A DNA stretch of 64,000 nucleotides from positions 434,341 to 498,340 of the forward strand of contig NZ_LISW01000003.1 in assembly GCF_001905735.1 (NCBI RefSeq). The letters are read 5' to 3'. Position numbers and translations under genes: made by a program. Position 1 is the stretch's first letter; each line of letters opens with the position of its first letter. Positions 24,861 through 35,102 of the stretch are shown here, one piece after another. Below the pieces are notes generated by a model, which saw only the letters and a list, made by a program, of their open reading frames with translations, ran no database searches and was not told the DNA's origin. Origin of the DNA: Streptomyces sp. CB01249. GTDB taxonomy: Bacteria > Actinomycetota > Actinomycetes > Streptomycetales > Streptomycetaceae.

Positions 24861-25889
24861 CTACCTCTGTTCGTTGACCGCGTTGTCGGCGTTCGGAGTG
24901 GCGTTCCCGCTGGGGCTCGGGCTCTCGTGGATGTTGCCGACCACGTTGCCCTCGGTGTCCACGATGTCGCCGTTGGGCGAGATGGTGACCGTGACGGTCG
25001 GAGTGGGCTTCGGCTTGGCGGGCGCCTTCGGCTTCTTCGGCAGGACCGAGTCGCGGGGGTCCTCGCGCGGGGCCTGGACGACGATGCCGACGATGTCCAG
25101 CTTGGTGAAGGAGACGTACGGGCGGACGTAGACGGTCCGGGTGAGGTCGCCGCCCGAGGGGTCGACGCGGACGACCTCGCCGACCGGGACGCCGGGCACG
25201 AAGGGCTTGTCCTTGCTGGAGCCGAAGGTGACGAGCCGGTCGCCCTTCCTGACCTTGGCCTTGCCGTTCAGGAACTGCACCGCCAGCGGGCGGGAGCCCT
25301 GGCCGGTGGCGAAGCCCAGCTCGTCGGTGGACTCCATCCGGGTGCCGACGGTGAAGTCGGGGTCGTTGGCGAGGAGCACCGTGGCGGTGTCCGGGCCGAC
25401 GGTGGTGACGCGGCCGACCAGCCCGTCCCCGTTGATGACGGTCATGTCGCGCTTGACGCCGTCCTTGGAGCCCGCGTCGATGGTGACGGTCCAGGAGAAG
25501 CCCTGGGCCGCTCCTATGGCGATGACCTCGGCGGCCGCGATGCCGTACTGGCCGGTGGCCGACTTCTTCAGCATGTCGTCCAGCTGGCGGATCCGGCTGC
25601 GGTTGCGGTCGTCGCTGCCGAGCTTGGCCTTCAGCTCGGCGTTCTGCTTCTCCAGCGCGGCGATCTTGTCGTGCCGGGCGCCGGAGGCGCGGACCGCCCC
25701 TATGGCGTTGCCCACCGGGTCGACCGCCGACGCCACGCCGTTCTCCACGGGTCCGAAGACCGTGGCGGCGGCCTGCCGGGCGCCGTCCACCGGTGACGCC
25801 TCACCGCCGCGGATGTCCACCGTGATCAACGCGAACGCGATGGCGATCAGCAGCACCAGGAGCAGCCGGCTCTCTCGTGTGTCCCTCAC
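24861..25889 (-). CDS. mreC: Rod shape-determining protein MreC
   Basis: A 342-aa bitopic protein that spans the membrane once (LLLVLLIAIAFALITVDI, about 9-26). It then has a coiled coil (about 70-95, DKIAALEKQNAELKAKL) and two beta-barrel domains (for example DGLVGRVTTVGPDTATVLL). The C-terminal 70 residues are a Pro/Thr/Asn-rich extracytoplasmic tail of low complexity. GTG 25889 is chosen because VRDTRESRLLL matches the family start; SD GGAAGG is rather far. MreC scaffolds the PBP2-RodA complex. Confidence 0.92.
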   Translation of the reverse strand: MRDTRESRLLLVLLIAIAFALITVDIRGGEASPVDGARQAAATVFGPVENGVASAVDPVGNAIGAVRASGARHDKIAALEKQNAELKAKLGSDDRNRSRIRQLDDMLKKSATGQYGIAAAEVIAIGAAQGFSWTVTIDAGSKDGVKRDMTVINGDGLVGRVTTVGPDTATVLLANDPDFTVGTRMESTDELGFATGQGSRPLAVQFLNGKAKVRKGDRLVTFGSSKDKPFVPGVPVGEVVRVDPSGGDLTRTVYVRPYVSFTKLDIVGIVVQAPREDPRDSVLPKKPKAPAKPKPTPTVTVTISPNGDIVDTEGNVVGNIHESPSPSGNATPNADNAVNEQR

Positions 25890-25987
25890 AGTGCGGCGGC
25901 CGTGCCTTCCTCGTAGGAATGATCGTGCCTGTATGTCACGCGGTCCCCCGCGCGGAGCGGCAGCGTCCGCGCGGGGGCCGTGGGGTA

Positions 25988-27007
25988 CTACCGTCGGGGC
26001 TGGGCGTCCAGGACCTGCTGGAGCGCCTCGAACTCCTCGACGCACTTGCCGGAGCCGAGCGCCACCGAGTCCAGCGGGTCCTCGGCGATGTGGATCGGCA
26101 TGCCCGTCTCGTTGCGCAGCCGCTCGTCCAGGCCGCGCAGCAGCGCGCCGCCGCCGGTGAGGACGATGCCGCGGTCCATGACGTCGCCGGACAGCTCCGG
26201 CGGGCACTTGTCGAGCGTCGTCTTGACCGCGTCCACGATCGCGTTGACCGGCTCCTCGATGGCCTTGCGGACCTCGCCGGCCGAGATGACGACGGTCTTG
26301 GGCAGGCCCGAGACCAGGTCGCGGCCGCGGATCTCGGTGTGCTCGTCCTTCTCCAGATCGAACGCCGAGCCGATGGTGATCTTGATCTGTTCGGCGGTGC
26401 GCTCACCCAGGAGGAGCGAGTACTCCTTCTTGATGTGCTGGATGATCGCGTTGTCCAGCTCGTCCCCGGCGACCCGGATGGACTGGGCGGTGACGATCCC
26501 GCCGAGCGAGATCACCGCGACCTCGGTGGTGCCGCCGCCGATGTCGACCACCATGTTGCCGGTGGCCTCGTGGACCGGGAGGCCCGAGCCGATGGCCGCC
26601 GCCATGGGCTCCTCGATGATGTGCACCTGGCGGGCGCCGGCCTGCGTCGACGCCTCGATGACGGCGCGTCGCTCGACCCCGGTGATGCCGGAGGGCACGC
26701 AGACGACGACCCGGGGGCGGGCCAGGTAGCGGCGCTTGTGGATCTTCAGGATGAAGTAGCGGAGCATCCGCTCCGTGATCTCGAAGTCGGCGATGACGCC
26801 GTCCTTCAGGGGCCGTACGGCGACGATGTTGCCGGGCGTACGGCCGATCATCTTCTTGGCCTCGGCGCCGACCGCCAGAATTCCGCCGGTGTTGGTGTTG
26901 ATGGCCACGACGGACGGCTCGTTCAGAACGATGCCGCGCCCCCTGACGTACACCAGCGTGTTGGCAGTCCCGAGGTCGATAGCCATGTCACGGCCGATGA
27001 ACGACAT
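25988..27007 (-). CDS. mreB: Actin-like protein MreB
   Basis: A 339-aa actin-fold ATPase forming membrane-associated filaments. The phosphate loops are IDLGTANTLVYV and VVDIGGGTTEVAV; the family segments GRTPGNIVAVRPLKDGVIADF and TGGGALLRGLDERL are present. I chose ATG 27007 (MSFIGRDMAIDLG) with AAGGGGAA upstream over an ATG at 27028. It is the first gene of the mre cluster and is separated from mreC by 98 bp. In Streptomyces MreB is needed for spore-wall integrity. Confidence 0.96.
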   Translation of the reverse strand: MSFIGRDMAIDLGTANTLVYVRGRGIVLNEPSVVAINTNTGGILAVGAEAKKMIGRTPGNIVAVRPLKDGVIADFEITERMLRYFILKIHKRRYLARPRVVVCVPSGITGVERRAVIEASTQAGARQVHIIEEPMAAAIGSGLPVHEATGNMVVDIGGGTTEVAVISLGGIVTAQSIRVAGDELDNAIIQHIKKEYSLLLGERTAEQIKITIGSAFDLEKDEHTEIRGRDLVSGLPKTVVISAGEVRKAIEEPVNAIVDAVKTTLDKCPPELSGDVMDRGIVLTGGGALLRGLDERLRNETGMPIHIAEDPLDSVALGSGKCVEEFEALQQVLDAQPRR

Positions 27008-27111
27008 TGAGTTCCCCTTGTTCCCCATGAGGATGCGTCGGGCCTCCCAGGTAAAAGCCGTGATGGCTTGATTTGGTAGGCAGGATGGGCGCTGCGGGCG
27101 TGGAAGGTTCC

Positions 27112-27202
27112 ATCGTAGTGCCGGATGTGCCGACACAGCGCGAGGGTACGCCGCCTTGCTGGGCAGAACGGGTGGCCGTTCCACTCATGGTGACGTTACG
27201 TC
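27112..27202 (-). promoter_or_regulatory. Candidate mreB promoter region
   Basis: On the minus strand TACGAT (27112-27117) is a -10-like box about 105 nt upstream of mreB, with no good -35. Two short inverted repeats lie upstream: GAACGG-GTGG-CCGTTC (27166-27181) and GACGT-T-ACGTC (27192-27202). They could be operators; no named regulator is recognised. Confidence 0.35.
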
Positions 27203-27241
27203 GGGGGGATGCGTTCCCGCGATCGGACACCCTATGCCGAA

Positions 27242-27267
27242 GGGCGACCGAATTAATTCGGTCGCCC
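27242..27267 (-). terminator. 26-bp perfect palindrome between ndk and mreB
   Basis: A perfect 26-nt palindrome (13-bp arms, zero loop) with the AT-rich core CCGAATTAATTCGG, 32 bp after the ndk stop. The likely role is ndk termination. The AT core in such a GC-rich genome and the perfect dyad also fit a protein-binding site. Confidence 0.65.
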
Positions 27268-27299
27268 CAGGTCACGAGCGCTGTTCGGCTGATCCCGGT

Positions 27300-27713
27300 T
27301 CAGGAAAGTCCGGGGAAGAACAGCTTCATTTCCCGCTCCGCGGACTCCTCGGAGTCCGAGGCGTGGATGAGGTTCTCCCGGGTGATCGTGCCGAAGTCAC
27401 CGCGGATCGACCCGGGCGCGGCGGCGATCGGGTCGGTGGGGCCGGCCAGGGCGCGGACGCCCTCGATGACCCGCTCGCCCTCGGCCACCAGGGCGACGAT
27501 CGGACCCGACTGCATGAACTCGACCAGCGGCTCGTAGAAGGGGCGGCCCACGTGCTCGGCGTAGTGCTGCTCCAGCGTGGCGCGGTCCAGGGTACGCAGC
27601 TCCAGCGCGGTGATCTTCCAGCCGGCCTTGCGCTCGATGCGGCCGACGATCTCGCCGACCAGACCGCGACGGACGGCGTCGGGCTTGAGAAGAACGAGGG
27701 TGCGCTGGGTCAT
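27300..27713 (-). CDS. ndk: Nucleoside diphosphate kinase
   Basis: A 137-aa enzyme balancing NTP pools by phosphate transfer through a phosphohistidine. TLVLLKPDAVRRGLVGEIVGRIE is the N-terminal signature. The active-site loop reads IHASDSEESAEREM, which retains the ...SDS.ESA..E... pattern after the catalytic His (H in NLIHASD). AAGGAG precedes ATG 27713. Length is normal. Confidence 0.96.
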   Translation of the reverse strand: MTQRTLVLLKPDAVRRGLVGEIVGRIERKAGWKITALELRTLDRATLEQHYAEHVGRPFYEPLVEFMQSGPIVALVAEGERVIEGVRALAGPTDPIAAAPGSIRGDFGTITRENLIHASDSEESAEREMKLFFPGLS

Positions 27714-27804
27714 GTGCGGCTCCTTGCAGGCATACGGGTGCGGTGAGGCGACATTACAGGGGCCCGGTGACGGGCCCGCCGCCGGGTTTGCCGTGGTGGG
27801 CCGG

Positions 27805-28161
27805 TCAGCCGGCGGCGGGCGACTCCGCCTCGGCCTGGGCCGCCCAGCGGGCCTTCACCTCGTCGATCCGGCGCCCGTAGTGCACCGAGGCCCACCACAG
27901 CGCGCCGAAGGCGACGCCCAGGATGAACATCACCGGGATCACGAAGCCGCTCGCGACCAGCGCGACTTGGAGGGCCCAGCCGAGCTGGACGCCGCCGGGG
28001 CGGGTGAGCATGCCGCAGAGCAGGACGGAGAGGAGCATCCCGATACCGCACACCGTCCAGACCGTGGCGTGCGACAGGTCGTCCGACTTCATCGCGACGA
28101 GTCCGGCGAACCCGATCACGAAGAACTCGCCGATCAGGGTGGACGCACAGAGCATGCGCAT
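27805..28161 (-). CDS. DUF4233 small membrane protein
   Basis: A 118-aa protein with about four hydrophobic segments (MLCASTLIGEFFVIGFAGLVA; VWTVCGIGMLLSVLLCGML; VALVASGFVIPVMFILGVAFGALWW). It begins 2 bp after the folC stop and is almost certainly translated from the same message. The folC-DUF4233 pairing is a stable actinobacterial arrangement; the function is unknown. Confidence 0.85.
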   Translation of the reverse strand: MRMLCASTLIGEFFVIGFAGLVAMKSDDLSHATVWTVCGIGMLLSVLLCGMLTRPGGVQLGWALQVALVASGFVIPVMFILGVAFGALWWASVHYGRRIDEVKARWAAQAEAESPAAG

Positions 28162-28163
28162 GG

Positions 28164-29684
28164 TCAGCGCCTTCCCAGGAGCAGCCGGGCCTCGCCGACC
28201 GTGATCACGGAGCCGGTCACCAGGACGCCGGCGCCCGCGTACTCGTCCTCTTCCTCGGCGAGGGTGATCGCCGCCTCCAGCGCGTCGTCCAGTCTGGGTT
28301 CGACCTGCACCCTGTCGTGGCCGAAGACCTCGACGGCGACGGCCGCGAGGGCGTCGGCGTCCATGGCGCGCTCGGTGGAGTTCTGGGTGACGACGATCTC
28401 GGCGAAGATCGGCTCGAAGGCTTCGAGGAGCCCCCGTACGTCCTTGTCGCCGCTGGCGCCGACCACTCCGATCAGCCGGGAGAAGCCGAACGCCTCGGAC
28501 AGGCCCTCGGCGGTGGCGCGGGCGCCCGCCGGGTTGTGCGCGGCGTCCAGGACGACGGTGGGGCTGGAGCGGACGACTTCGAGGCGGCCGGGCGAGATGA
28601 CCGAGGCGAACGCGGCGCGCACGATGTCGGCGTCCAGCGCGCCGGGCTGCTCGGCGCCGACGCCGAAGAACGCCTCGACCGCGCAGAGCGCCACCACCGC
28701 GTTGTGCGCCTGGTGGGCGCCGTACAGCGGCAGGAACACGTTGTCGTACTCGCCGCCGAGGCCGCGCAGGGTCAGCAACTGGCCGCCGACCGCGATCTCG
28801 CGGGAGACCACGCCGAACTCCATGCCCTCGCGGGCCACGGTGGCGTCGGCCTCGACGGCCTTCTTCAGCATGACCTGGGCGGCGTCGACGGGCTGCTGGG
28901 CCAGGATGACCGTGGCGTCCTGCTTGATGATCCCGGACTTCTCGGTCGCGATCTCGCCCGGCGTGTTGCCCAGGCGGTCGGTGTGGTCCAGCGAGATCGG
29001 GGTGACGACGGCGACCGAGGCGTCGATGACGTTGGTCGCGTCCCAGGTGCCGCCCATGCCGACCTCGACCACGGCGACGTCGACGGGCGCGTCGGCGAAG
29101 GCGGCGTACGCCATGCCGGTCAGCACCTCGAAGAAGGACAGCCGGTAGGGCTGCTGGGCGTCGACCATCTCGATGTACGGCTTGATGTCCTCGTACGTGG
29201 AGATGAACCGCTCCGGGTCCACCGGGGCGCCGTCCAGGCTGATCCGCTCGGTGATCGACTGGACGTGCGGCGAGGTGTAGCGCCCGGTGCGCAGGTCGAA
29301 GGCGCCGAGCAGGGCCTCGATCATGCGGGCGGTGCTCGTCTTGCCGTTGGTGCCGGTGATGTGGATCGAGGGGTACGCGCGCTGCGGCTCGCCGAGCACG
29401 TCCATCAAGGCGGCGATGCGCGTGACGGACGGCTCCAGCTTGGTCTCGCCCCAGCGGCCGGCGAGCTCCTGCTCCACCGCGCGCAGTGCCTTGTCGACCT
29501 CCGGGTCGACGGGGCGGGCGGGCAGCTCCTCGGCCCGGGGCGGCCCCGAGGCGGCGCGCAGGGTGCGGCTCCCGGCCTCGATCACCGCCAGGTCGGGGTC
29601 GCGCTGGGTCGCTTCGTCCACGATCTCCGCGAAGGTGTCGTCGGGGTCGGACGCGTCGGGCCGGTCGGGGCGGGGCTCACTCAC
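28164..29684 (-). CDS. folC: Folylpolyglutamate synthase/dihydrofolate synthase
   Basis: A 506-aa Mur-ligase-type enzyme adding glutamate to folates. The P-loop is ITGTNGKTSTARMIEALL. EVGMGGTWDATNVID and LDAAHNPAGARATAEGL are family motifs. An N-terminal extension of about 65 residues, rich in Pro/Asp/Arg, precedes the domain and is common in Streptomyces. GTG 29684 (VSEPRPDRPD) is favoured over ATG 29714, but neither has a good SD. It is downstream of valS with a hairpin between, and upstream of DUF4233 and ndk. Confidence 0.9.
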   Translation of the reverse strand: MSEPRPDRPDASDPDDTFAEIVDEATQRDPDLAVIEAGSRTLRAASGPPRAEELPARPVDPEVDKALRAVEQELAGRWGETKLEPSVTRIAALMDVLGEPQRAYPSIHITGTNGKTSTARMIEALLGAFDLRTGRYTSPHVQSITERISLDGAPVDPERFISTYEDIKPYIEMVDAQQPYRLSFFEVLTGMAYAAFADAPVDVAVVEVGMGGTWDATNVIDASVAVVTPISLDHTDRLGNTPGEIATEKSGIIKQDATVILAQQPVDAAQVMLKKAVEADATVAREGMEFGVVSREIAVGGQLLTLRGLGGEYDNVFLPLYGAHQAHNAVVALCAVEAFFGVGAEQPGALDADIVRAAFASVISPGRLEVVRSSPTVVLDAAHNPAGARATAEGLSEAFGFSRLIGVVGASGDKDVRGLLEAFEPIFAEIVVTQNSTERAMDADALAAVAVEVFGHDRVQVEPRLDDALEAAITLAEEEDEYAGAGVLVTGSVITVGEARLLLGRR

Positions 29685-29744
29685 GGGCCCCAGTCTACGG
29701 ATGGCCGCCGACATCGCGTGCAGCCGCCCGGGGGCCGGACACGC

Positions 29745-29786
29745 CGGAGCCCCCGCGCCCCCCGGGTGAGGGGTGCGGGGGCTCCG
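29745..29786 (-). terminator. Terminator after valS
   Basis: 12-bp perfect arms (CGGAGCCCCCGC / GCGGGGGCTCCG), 20 bp past the valS stop, in the valS-folC gap. Confidence 0.75.
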
Positions 29787-29805
29787 GGCCGTTCCGGGTG
29801 GCCGC

Positions 29806-32427
29806 TCAGCTCTGCGGCAGGGCCGCCAGCTGGCCGGCGATGCGCTCGATGTCGGCCTCGGCCTTGGTGAGCCGGCCGCGGATCTTGTCGACCACGTTGT
29901 CCGGGGCCTTGGCGAGGAACGCCTCGTTGCCGAGCTTGCCCTCCGCCTGGGCCTTCTCCTTGCGGGCCGCCTCCAGGTCCTTCGTCAGCCGCTTGCGCTC
30001 GGCGTCGACGTCGATCGTGCCCGACAGGTCCAGGGCGACGGTCGCCCCGGCGACGGGCAGCGAGGCGGTGGCGTGGAAGCCGTCCCCGGCCGGCTGGAGC
30101 CGCGCGAGCTGGCGGATGGCCGCCTCGTGCGGAGCGAGCGCGGTCCCGGTCAGGGTGAGCTCGGCCGGGACCTTCTGGCCGGGCTGGAGGCCCTGGTCGT
30201 TGCGGAAGCGGCGGACCTCGGTGACGACCTGCTGGACGAGCTCGATCTCCCGCTCGGCGGCGTCGTCGCGGAAGCCGGAGTCCTTCGGCCAGTCGGCGAT
30301 GACGACGGACTCGCGGCCGGTGAGCGCGGTCCACAGGGTCTCGGTGACGAAGGGGACGACGGGGTGCAGCAGGCGCAGCATCACGTCGAGGACCTCGCCC
30401 AGGACCCGGCCGGAGACCTCGGCCGGGCGGCCGCCGCCGAAGAAGGTGGTCTTGGACAGCTCGACGTACCAGTCGAAGACCTCGTCCCAGGCGAAGTGCC
30501 GCAGCGACTCGCTGAGCTTGGAGAACTGGAAGTCCTCGTAGTACGCGTCGACTTCGGCGACCGTCTTGTTCAGGCGGGAGAGGATCCAGCGGTCGGTCAC
30601 CGACATCTCGTCGGCGGACGGCAGCTCGCCCTCGATCGTCGCCCCGTTCATCAGGGCGAACCGGGTCGCGTTCCAGATCTTGTTGGAGAACTTCGCGGAT
30701 CCCTGGACCCAGTCCTCGCCGATCGGGACGTCGGTGCCCGGGTTGGCGCCGCGCGCGAGCGTGAAGCGGAGCGCGTCGGAGCCGTACTTGTCCATCCAGT
30801 CCAGCGGGTTGACGACGTTGCCGAAGGACTTCGACATCTTCTTGCCGTGCTCGTCGCGGACCATGCCGTGCAGGACGATCTTCTCGAACGGCGGGACGTC
30901 CTTGTTGATGTACAGGCCGAACATCATCATCCGGGCGACCCAGAAGAAGAGGATGTCGTAGCCGGTGACCAGGACGGAGTTCGGGTAGAACTTCGCGAGG
31001 CTGTCGGTCTGTTCGGGCCAGCCGAGCGTGGAGAAGGGCCACAGGCCGGAGGAGAACCAGGTGTCCAGGACGTCGCTGTCCTGGGTCCAGCCCTCTCCGG
31101 TGGGCGGCTCGTCGTCCGGTCCGACGCAGACCATCTCGCCGTCGGGGCCGTGCCAGACGGGGATGCGGTGGCCCCACCAGAGCTGGCGCGAGATGCACCA
31201 GTCGTGGAGGTTGTCGACCCAGTCGAAGTAGCGCTTCTCCATCTCCTGGGGGTGGATCTGGACCTTGCCGTCGCGGACGGCGTCACCGGCCGCCTTGGCG
31301 AGCGGGGCGACCTTGACCCACCACTGCATGGACAGCCGGGGCTCGACGGTGGTCTTGCAGCGCGAGCAGTGGCCGACGGAGTGGACGTACGGCCGCTTCT
31401 CGGCGACGATCCGGCCCTCGGCGCGCAGGGCGGCGACGATCGCGGAGCGGGCCTCCAGCCGGTCCAGGCCCTCGAAGGGACCGGGGACGGTGATGACGGC
31501 GCGCTCGTCCAGGACGGTGAGGAAGGGCAGGTCGTGGCGCTGCCCGATCTCGAAGTCGTTCGGGTCGTGGGCGGGGGTGACCTTGACGGCACCGGTGCCG
31601 AACGACGGGTCGACGTGGTGGTCGGCGACGACCGGGATGGTGCGGTCGGTCAGCGGCAGCTTGATCTGCTTGCCGACCAGGTGCTTGTACCGCTCGTCGT
31701 CGGGGTGGACGGCGACGGCGGTGTCACCGAGCATCGTCTCGGCGCGGGTGGTGGCGACGACGATGGTCTCCTCGCCCTCGCCGTACGTCATGGAGACGAG
31801 CTCGCCGTCGTCCTCCTGGTACTCGACCTCGATGTCCGAGATCGCGGTGAGGCACCGGGGGCACCAGTTGACGATGCGCTCACGGCGGTAGATGAGCTCG
31901 TCGTCGTACATCCGCTTGAAGATGGTCTGGACGGCCTTGGACAGGCCCTCGTCCATCGTGAACCGCTCGCGGGTCCAGTCGACGCCCTCGCCGAGGCGGC
32001 GCATCTGACCGGAGATCTGGCCGCCGGACTCGTTCTTCCACTGCCAGACGCGCTCGACGAACGCCTCGCGGCCCAGGTCGTGGCGGGACTTGCCCTCCTT
32101 GCCGAGTTCGCGTTCGACAACGTTCTGGGTGGCGATGCCCGCGTGGTCCATGCCCGGCTGGTACAGCGCCTCGAAGCCCTGCATGCGCTTGCGGCGGACG
32201 AGGGCGTCGATCAGCGTGTGCTCGAAGGCGTGGCCCAGGTGCAGGGAGCCGGTGACGTTGGGCGGCGGGATGACGATCGTGAACGGCGGCTTGTCGCTCT
32301 TGGCGTCCGCCTCGAAGTACCCGCGTTCTACCCAGCGCTCGTACAGCTTCCCCTCTACCTCGGCCGGCGTGTACTGGGTCGGCAGTTCGGGGTTGCTGGC
32401 TGGCTGCTGCGCTGGGTTCTCGGTCAC
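29806..32427 (-). CDS. valS: Valyl-tRNA synthetase
   Basis: An 873-aa class I synthetase charging tRNA-Val, with editing activity. The HIGH motif is in PPPNVTGSLHLGHAF and the KMSKS motif in GKKMSKSFGNVVNP. The C-terminal tRNA-binding region ends in a coiled coil (about 800-873, KRLTKDLEAARKEKAQAEGKLG) as in other bacterial ValRS. The ATG is at 32427. It is divergent from the membrane-anchored protein gene at 32567. No T-box leader is seen. Confidence 0.96.
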   Translation of the reverse strand: MTENPAQQPASNPELPTQYTPAEVEGKLYERWVERGYFEADAKSDKPPFTIVIPPPNVTGSLHLGHAFEHTLIDALVRRKRMQGFEALYQPGMDHAGIATQNVVERELGKEGKSRHDLGREAFVERVWQWKNESGGQISGQMRRLGEGVDWTRERFTMDEGLSKAVQTIFKRMYDDELIYRRERIVNWCPRCLTAISDIEVEYQEDDGELVSMTYGEGEETIVVATTRAETMLGDTAVAVHPDDERYKHLVGKQIKLPLTDRTIPVVADHHVDPSFGTGAVKVTPAHDPNDFEIGQRHDLPFLTVLDERAVITVPGPFEGLDRLEARSAIVAALRAEGRIVAEKRPYVHSVGHCSRCKTTVEPRLSMQWWVKVAPLAKAAGDAVRDGKVQIHPQEMEKRYFDWVDNLHDWCISRQLWWGHRIPVWHGPDGEMVCVGPDDEPPTGEGWTQDSDVLDTWFSSGLWPFSTLGWPEQTDSLAKFYPNSVLVTGYDILFFWVARMMMFGLYINKDVPPFEKIVLHGMVRDEHGKKMSKSFGNVVNPLDWMDKYGSDALRFTLARGANPGTDVPIGEDWVQGSAKFSNKIWNATRFALMNGATIEGELPSADEMSVTDRWILSRLNKTVAEVDAYYEDFQFSKLSESLRHFAWDEVFDWYVELSKTTFFGGGRPAEVSGRVLGEVLDVMLRLLHPVVPFVTETLWTALTGRESVVIADWPKDSGFRDDAAEREIELVQQVVTEVRRFRNDQGLQPGQKVPAELTLTGTALAPHEAAIRQLARLQPAGDGFHATASLPVAGATVALDLSGTIDVDAERKRLTKDLEAARKEKAQAEGKLGNEAFLAKAPDNVVDKIRGRLTKAEADIERIAGQLAALPQS

Positions 32428-32566
32428 GCGGACAGTTTAGAGCCGTCACAGGAGTGCACTGAAACCGGTTTGTTCCGTAACGGTGTGCCTCCCGGTGGTC
32501 CGCAGGCGCGAGCCTTCCGTCAGGATGTTCGCAACGCGTAAGTATCACGAACAGGGGACACCGCAG

Positions 32567-33568
32567 ATGAGCTACAACCAGCCGGGGCCGTACGGTGGCC
32601 AGCCGCCGCAGGGCCAGCCCGGACCGTACGGCCAGCAGCCGGGCCCGTACGGCGGTCAGCCGCCGCAGGGCCAGCCCGGCTACGGCTACCCGCAGCAGGC
32701 CCCCCAGGGCGTCCCGCCCCAGCAGCAGCCCCAGCCGGGTTACGGCTACCCGCAGGCGCAGCAGCCGGGCCCGTACGGCCAGCAGCCGCCCACCCCGCCG
32801 TACGGCGGCCAGCCCGCCTACGGCCAGCAGCCGGGCTTCCCCCCGCCGGCCCCGCAGAAGAAGAAGACGGGCCTGATCGTGGCGGCGGCGGTCGTGGCGC
32901 TGGCGGTCGTCGCGGGCGGCGTCTACTACTTCACCTCGGACAGCGGCGGCAGCGGCTCCGTCGCGTCCTCCACCAAGGGCTACAAGCTGACGCCGCCGGA
33001 GACGGTGGGCGAGTACAAGCACGACAAGACCGACTCGGACAACAAGACCGGGCCGCTGACCGGCAAGGACAAGACGGAGACCGAGGCGATGGGCGTCAAG
33101 TCGCCCGTCGAGGCCAGCGCCGTCTACGCCAGCGGGGACATGGAGAAGAACCCGCTCACCACGAAGATGCTCATGCTCAAGGGCGTCTGGGGCCAGGTCG
33201 ACGACCCGGAGAAGACGCTGAACGCGGCCTTCGCCGGGGCCAAGGACGAGATGGCGAAGGACGAGGGCGACGACGACAGCGAGGCGACCCTCGTCGGCTC
33301 GCCCGAGAGCGTCAAGCCCAAGGGCTTCGACGGCGCCCTGATGAAGTGCCAGACAATCAAGGTGGTCAACAAGAAGTCCGACGGCTCGCTCCAGAACGGC
33401 CCCAAGGAACTCATCATCCCCGTCTGCATCTGGACCGACTACAGCACCGTCGGCATCGTGTTCGCCGTGGACCTGGGCGCGGCCATGACCACCGGCAAGA
33501 GCATGCCGACCGAGGACGTCGCCGACCTCGCCGCCAAGCTCTACAACACCTCCCGCACCAAGATCTGA
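32567..33568 (+). CDS. Pro/Gln/Gly/Tyr-rich, single-pass membrane-anchored protein
   Basis: A 333-aa protein without assigned function. Residues 1-95 are low complexity, built from units such as QPGPYGQQ and GGQPPQGQPG. KKKTGLIVAAAVVALAVVAGG (about 98-118) is one transmembrane segment with a basic stop-transfer start. The rest is extracytoplasmic, rich in Lys/Asp/Thr, with a few cysteines (LMKCQTIKV, IPVCIW). The topology is N-in/C-out. ATG 32567 has GGGGA 9 nt upstream. This domain order recurs in many Streptomyces membrane proteins. A strong terminator follows. Confidence 0.83.
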   Translation: MSYNQPGPYGGQPPQGQPGPYGQQPGPYGGQPPQGQPGYGYPQQAPQGVPPQQQPQPGYGYPQAQQPGPYGQQPPTPPYGGQPAYGQQPGFPPPAPQKKKTGLIVAAAVVALAVVAGGVYYFTSDSGGSGSVASSTKGYKLTPPETVGEYKHDKTDSDNKTGPLTGKDKTETEAMGVKSPVEASAVYASGDMEKNPLTTKMLMLKGVWGQVDDPEKTLNAAFAGAKDEMAKDEGDDDSEATLVGSPESVKPKGFDGALMKCQTIKVVNKKSDGSLQNGPKELIIPVCIWTDYSTVGIVFAVDLGAAMTTGKSMPTEDVADLAAKLYNTSRTKI

Positions 33569-33580
33569 CCCGCGGCACCA

Positions 33581-33623
33581 CGAAGGGGCGCCCCGCCGGT
33601 TCCTCCGGCCGGGCGCCCCTTCG
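33581..33623. terminator. Convergent terminator
   Basis: 13-bp arms (CGAAGGGGCGCCC / GGGCGCCCCTTCG) between the rightward membrane protein gene and the leftward clpX. Confidence 0.8.
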
Positions 33624-33647
33624 CGTACGTACGACTACCGCACCGCG

Positions 33648-34946
<1,299 letters not shown>

Positions 34947-35036
34947 GAGGTGCTTCCCCTTCGCCTGGGAGACGCCTGGTTCAGCGGCTCCTGTGCCTCT
35001 ATCCGACGGTACCTTGCCCGGCCCCCCATTCGGGCC

Positions 35037-35090
35037 CCCCTTGGCACGGTTCACACGGCCGGAGCCGGGTGCCGATACCGTGCCAAGGGG
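35037..35090 (-). terminator. Terminator after clpP2
   Basis: 14-bp perfect arms (CCCCTTGGCACGGT / ACCGTGCCAAGGGG) with a 26-nt internal segment, 12 bp past the clpP2 stop. Confidence 0.75.
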
Positions 35091-35102
35091 TTCGGGCGCA
35101 GG

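Noticed and set aside
29685..32566. T-box or other tRNA-sensing leader for valS
   Set aside because: The upstream gap (32428-32566) shows no specifier-loop or T-box-like conserved sequence.
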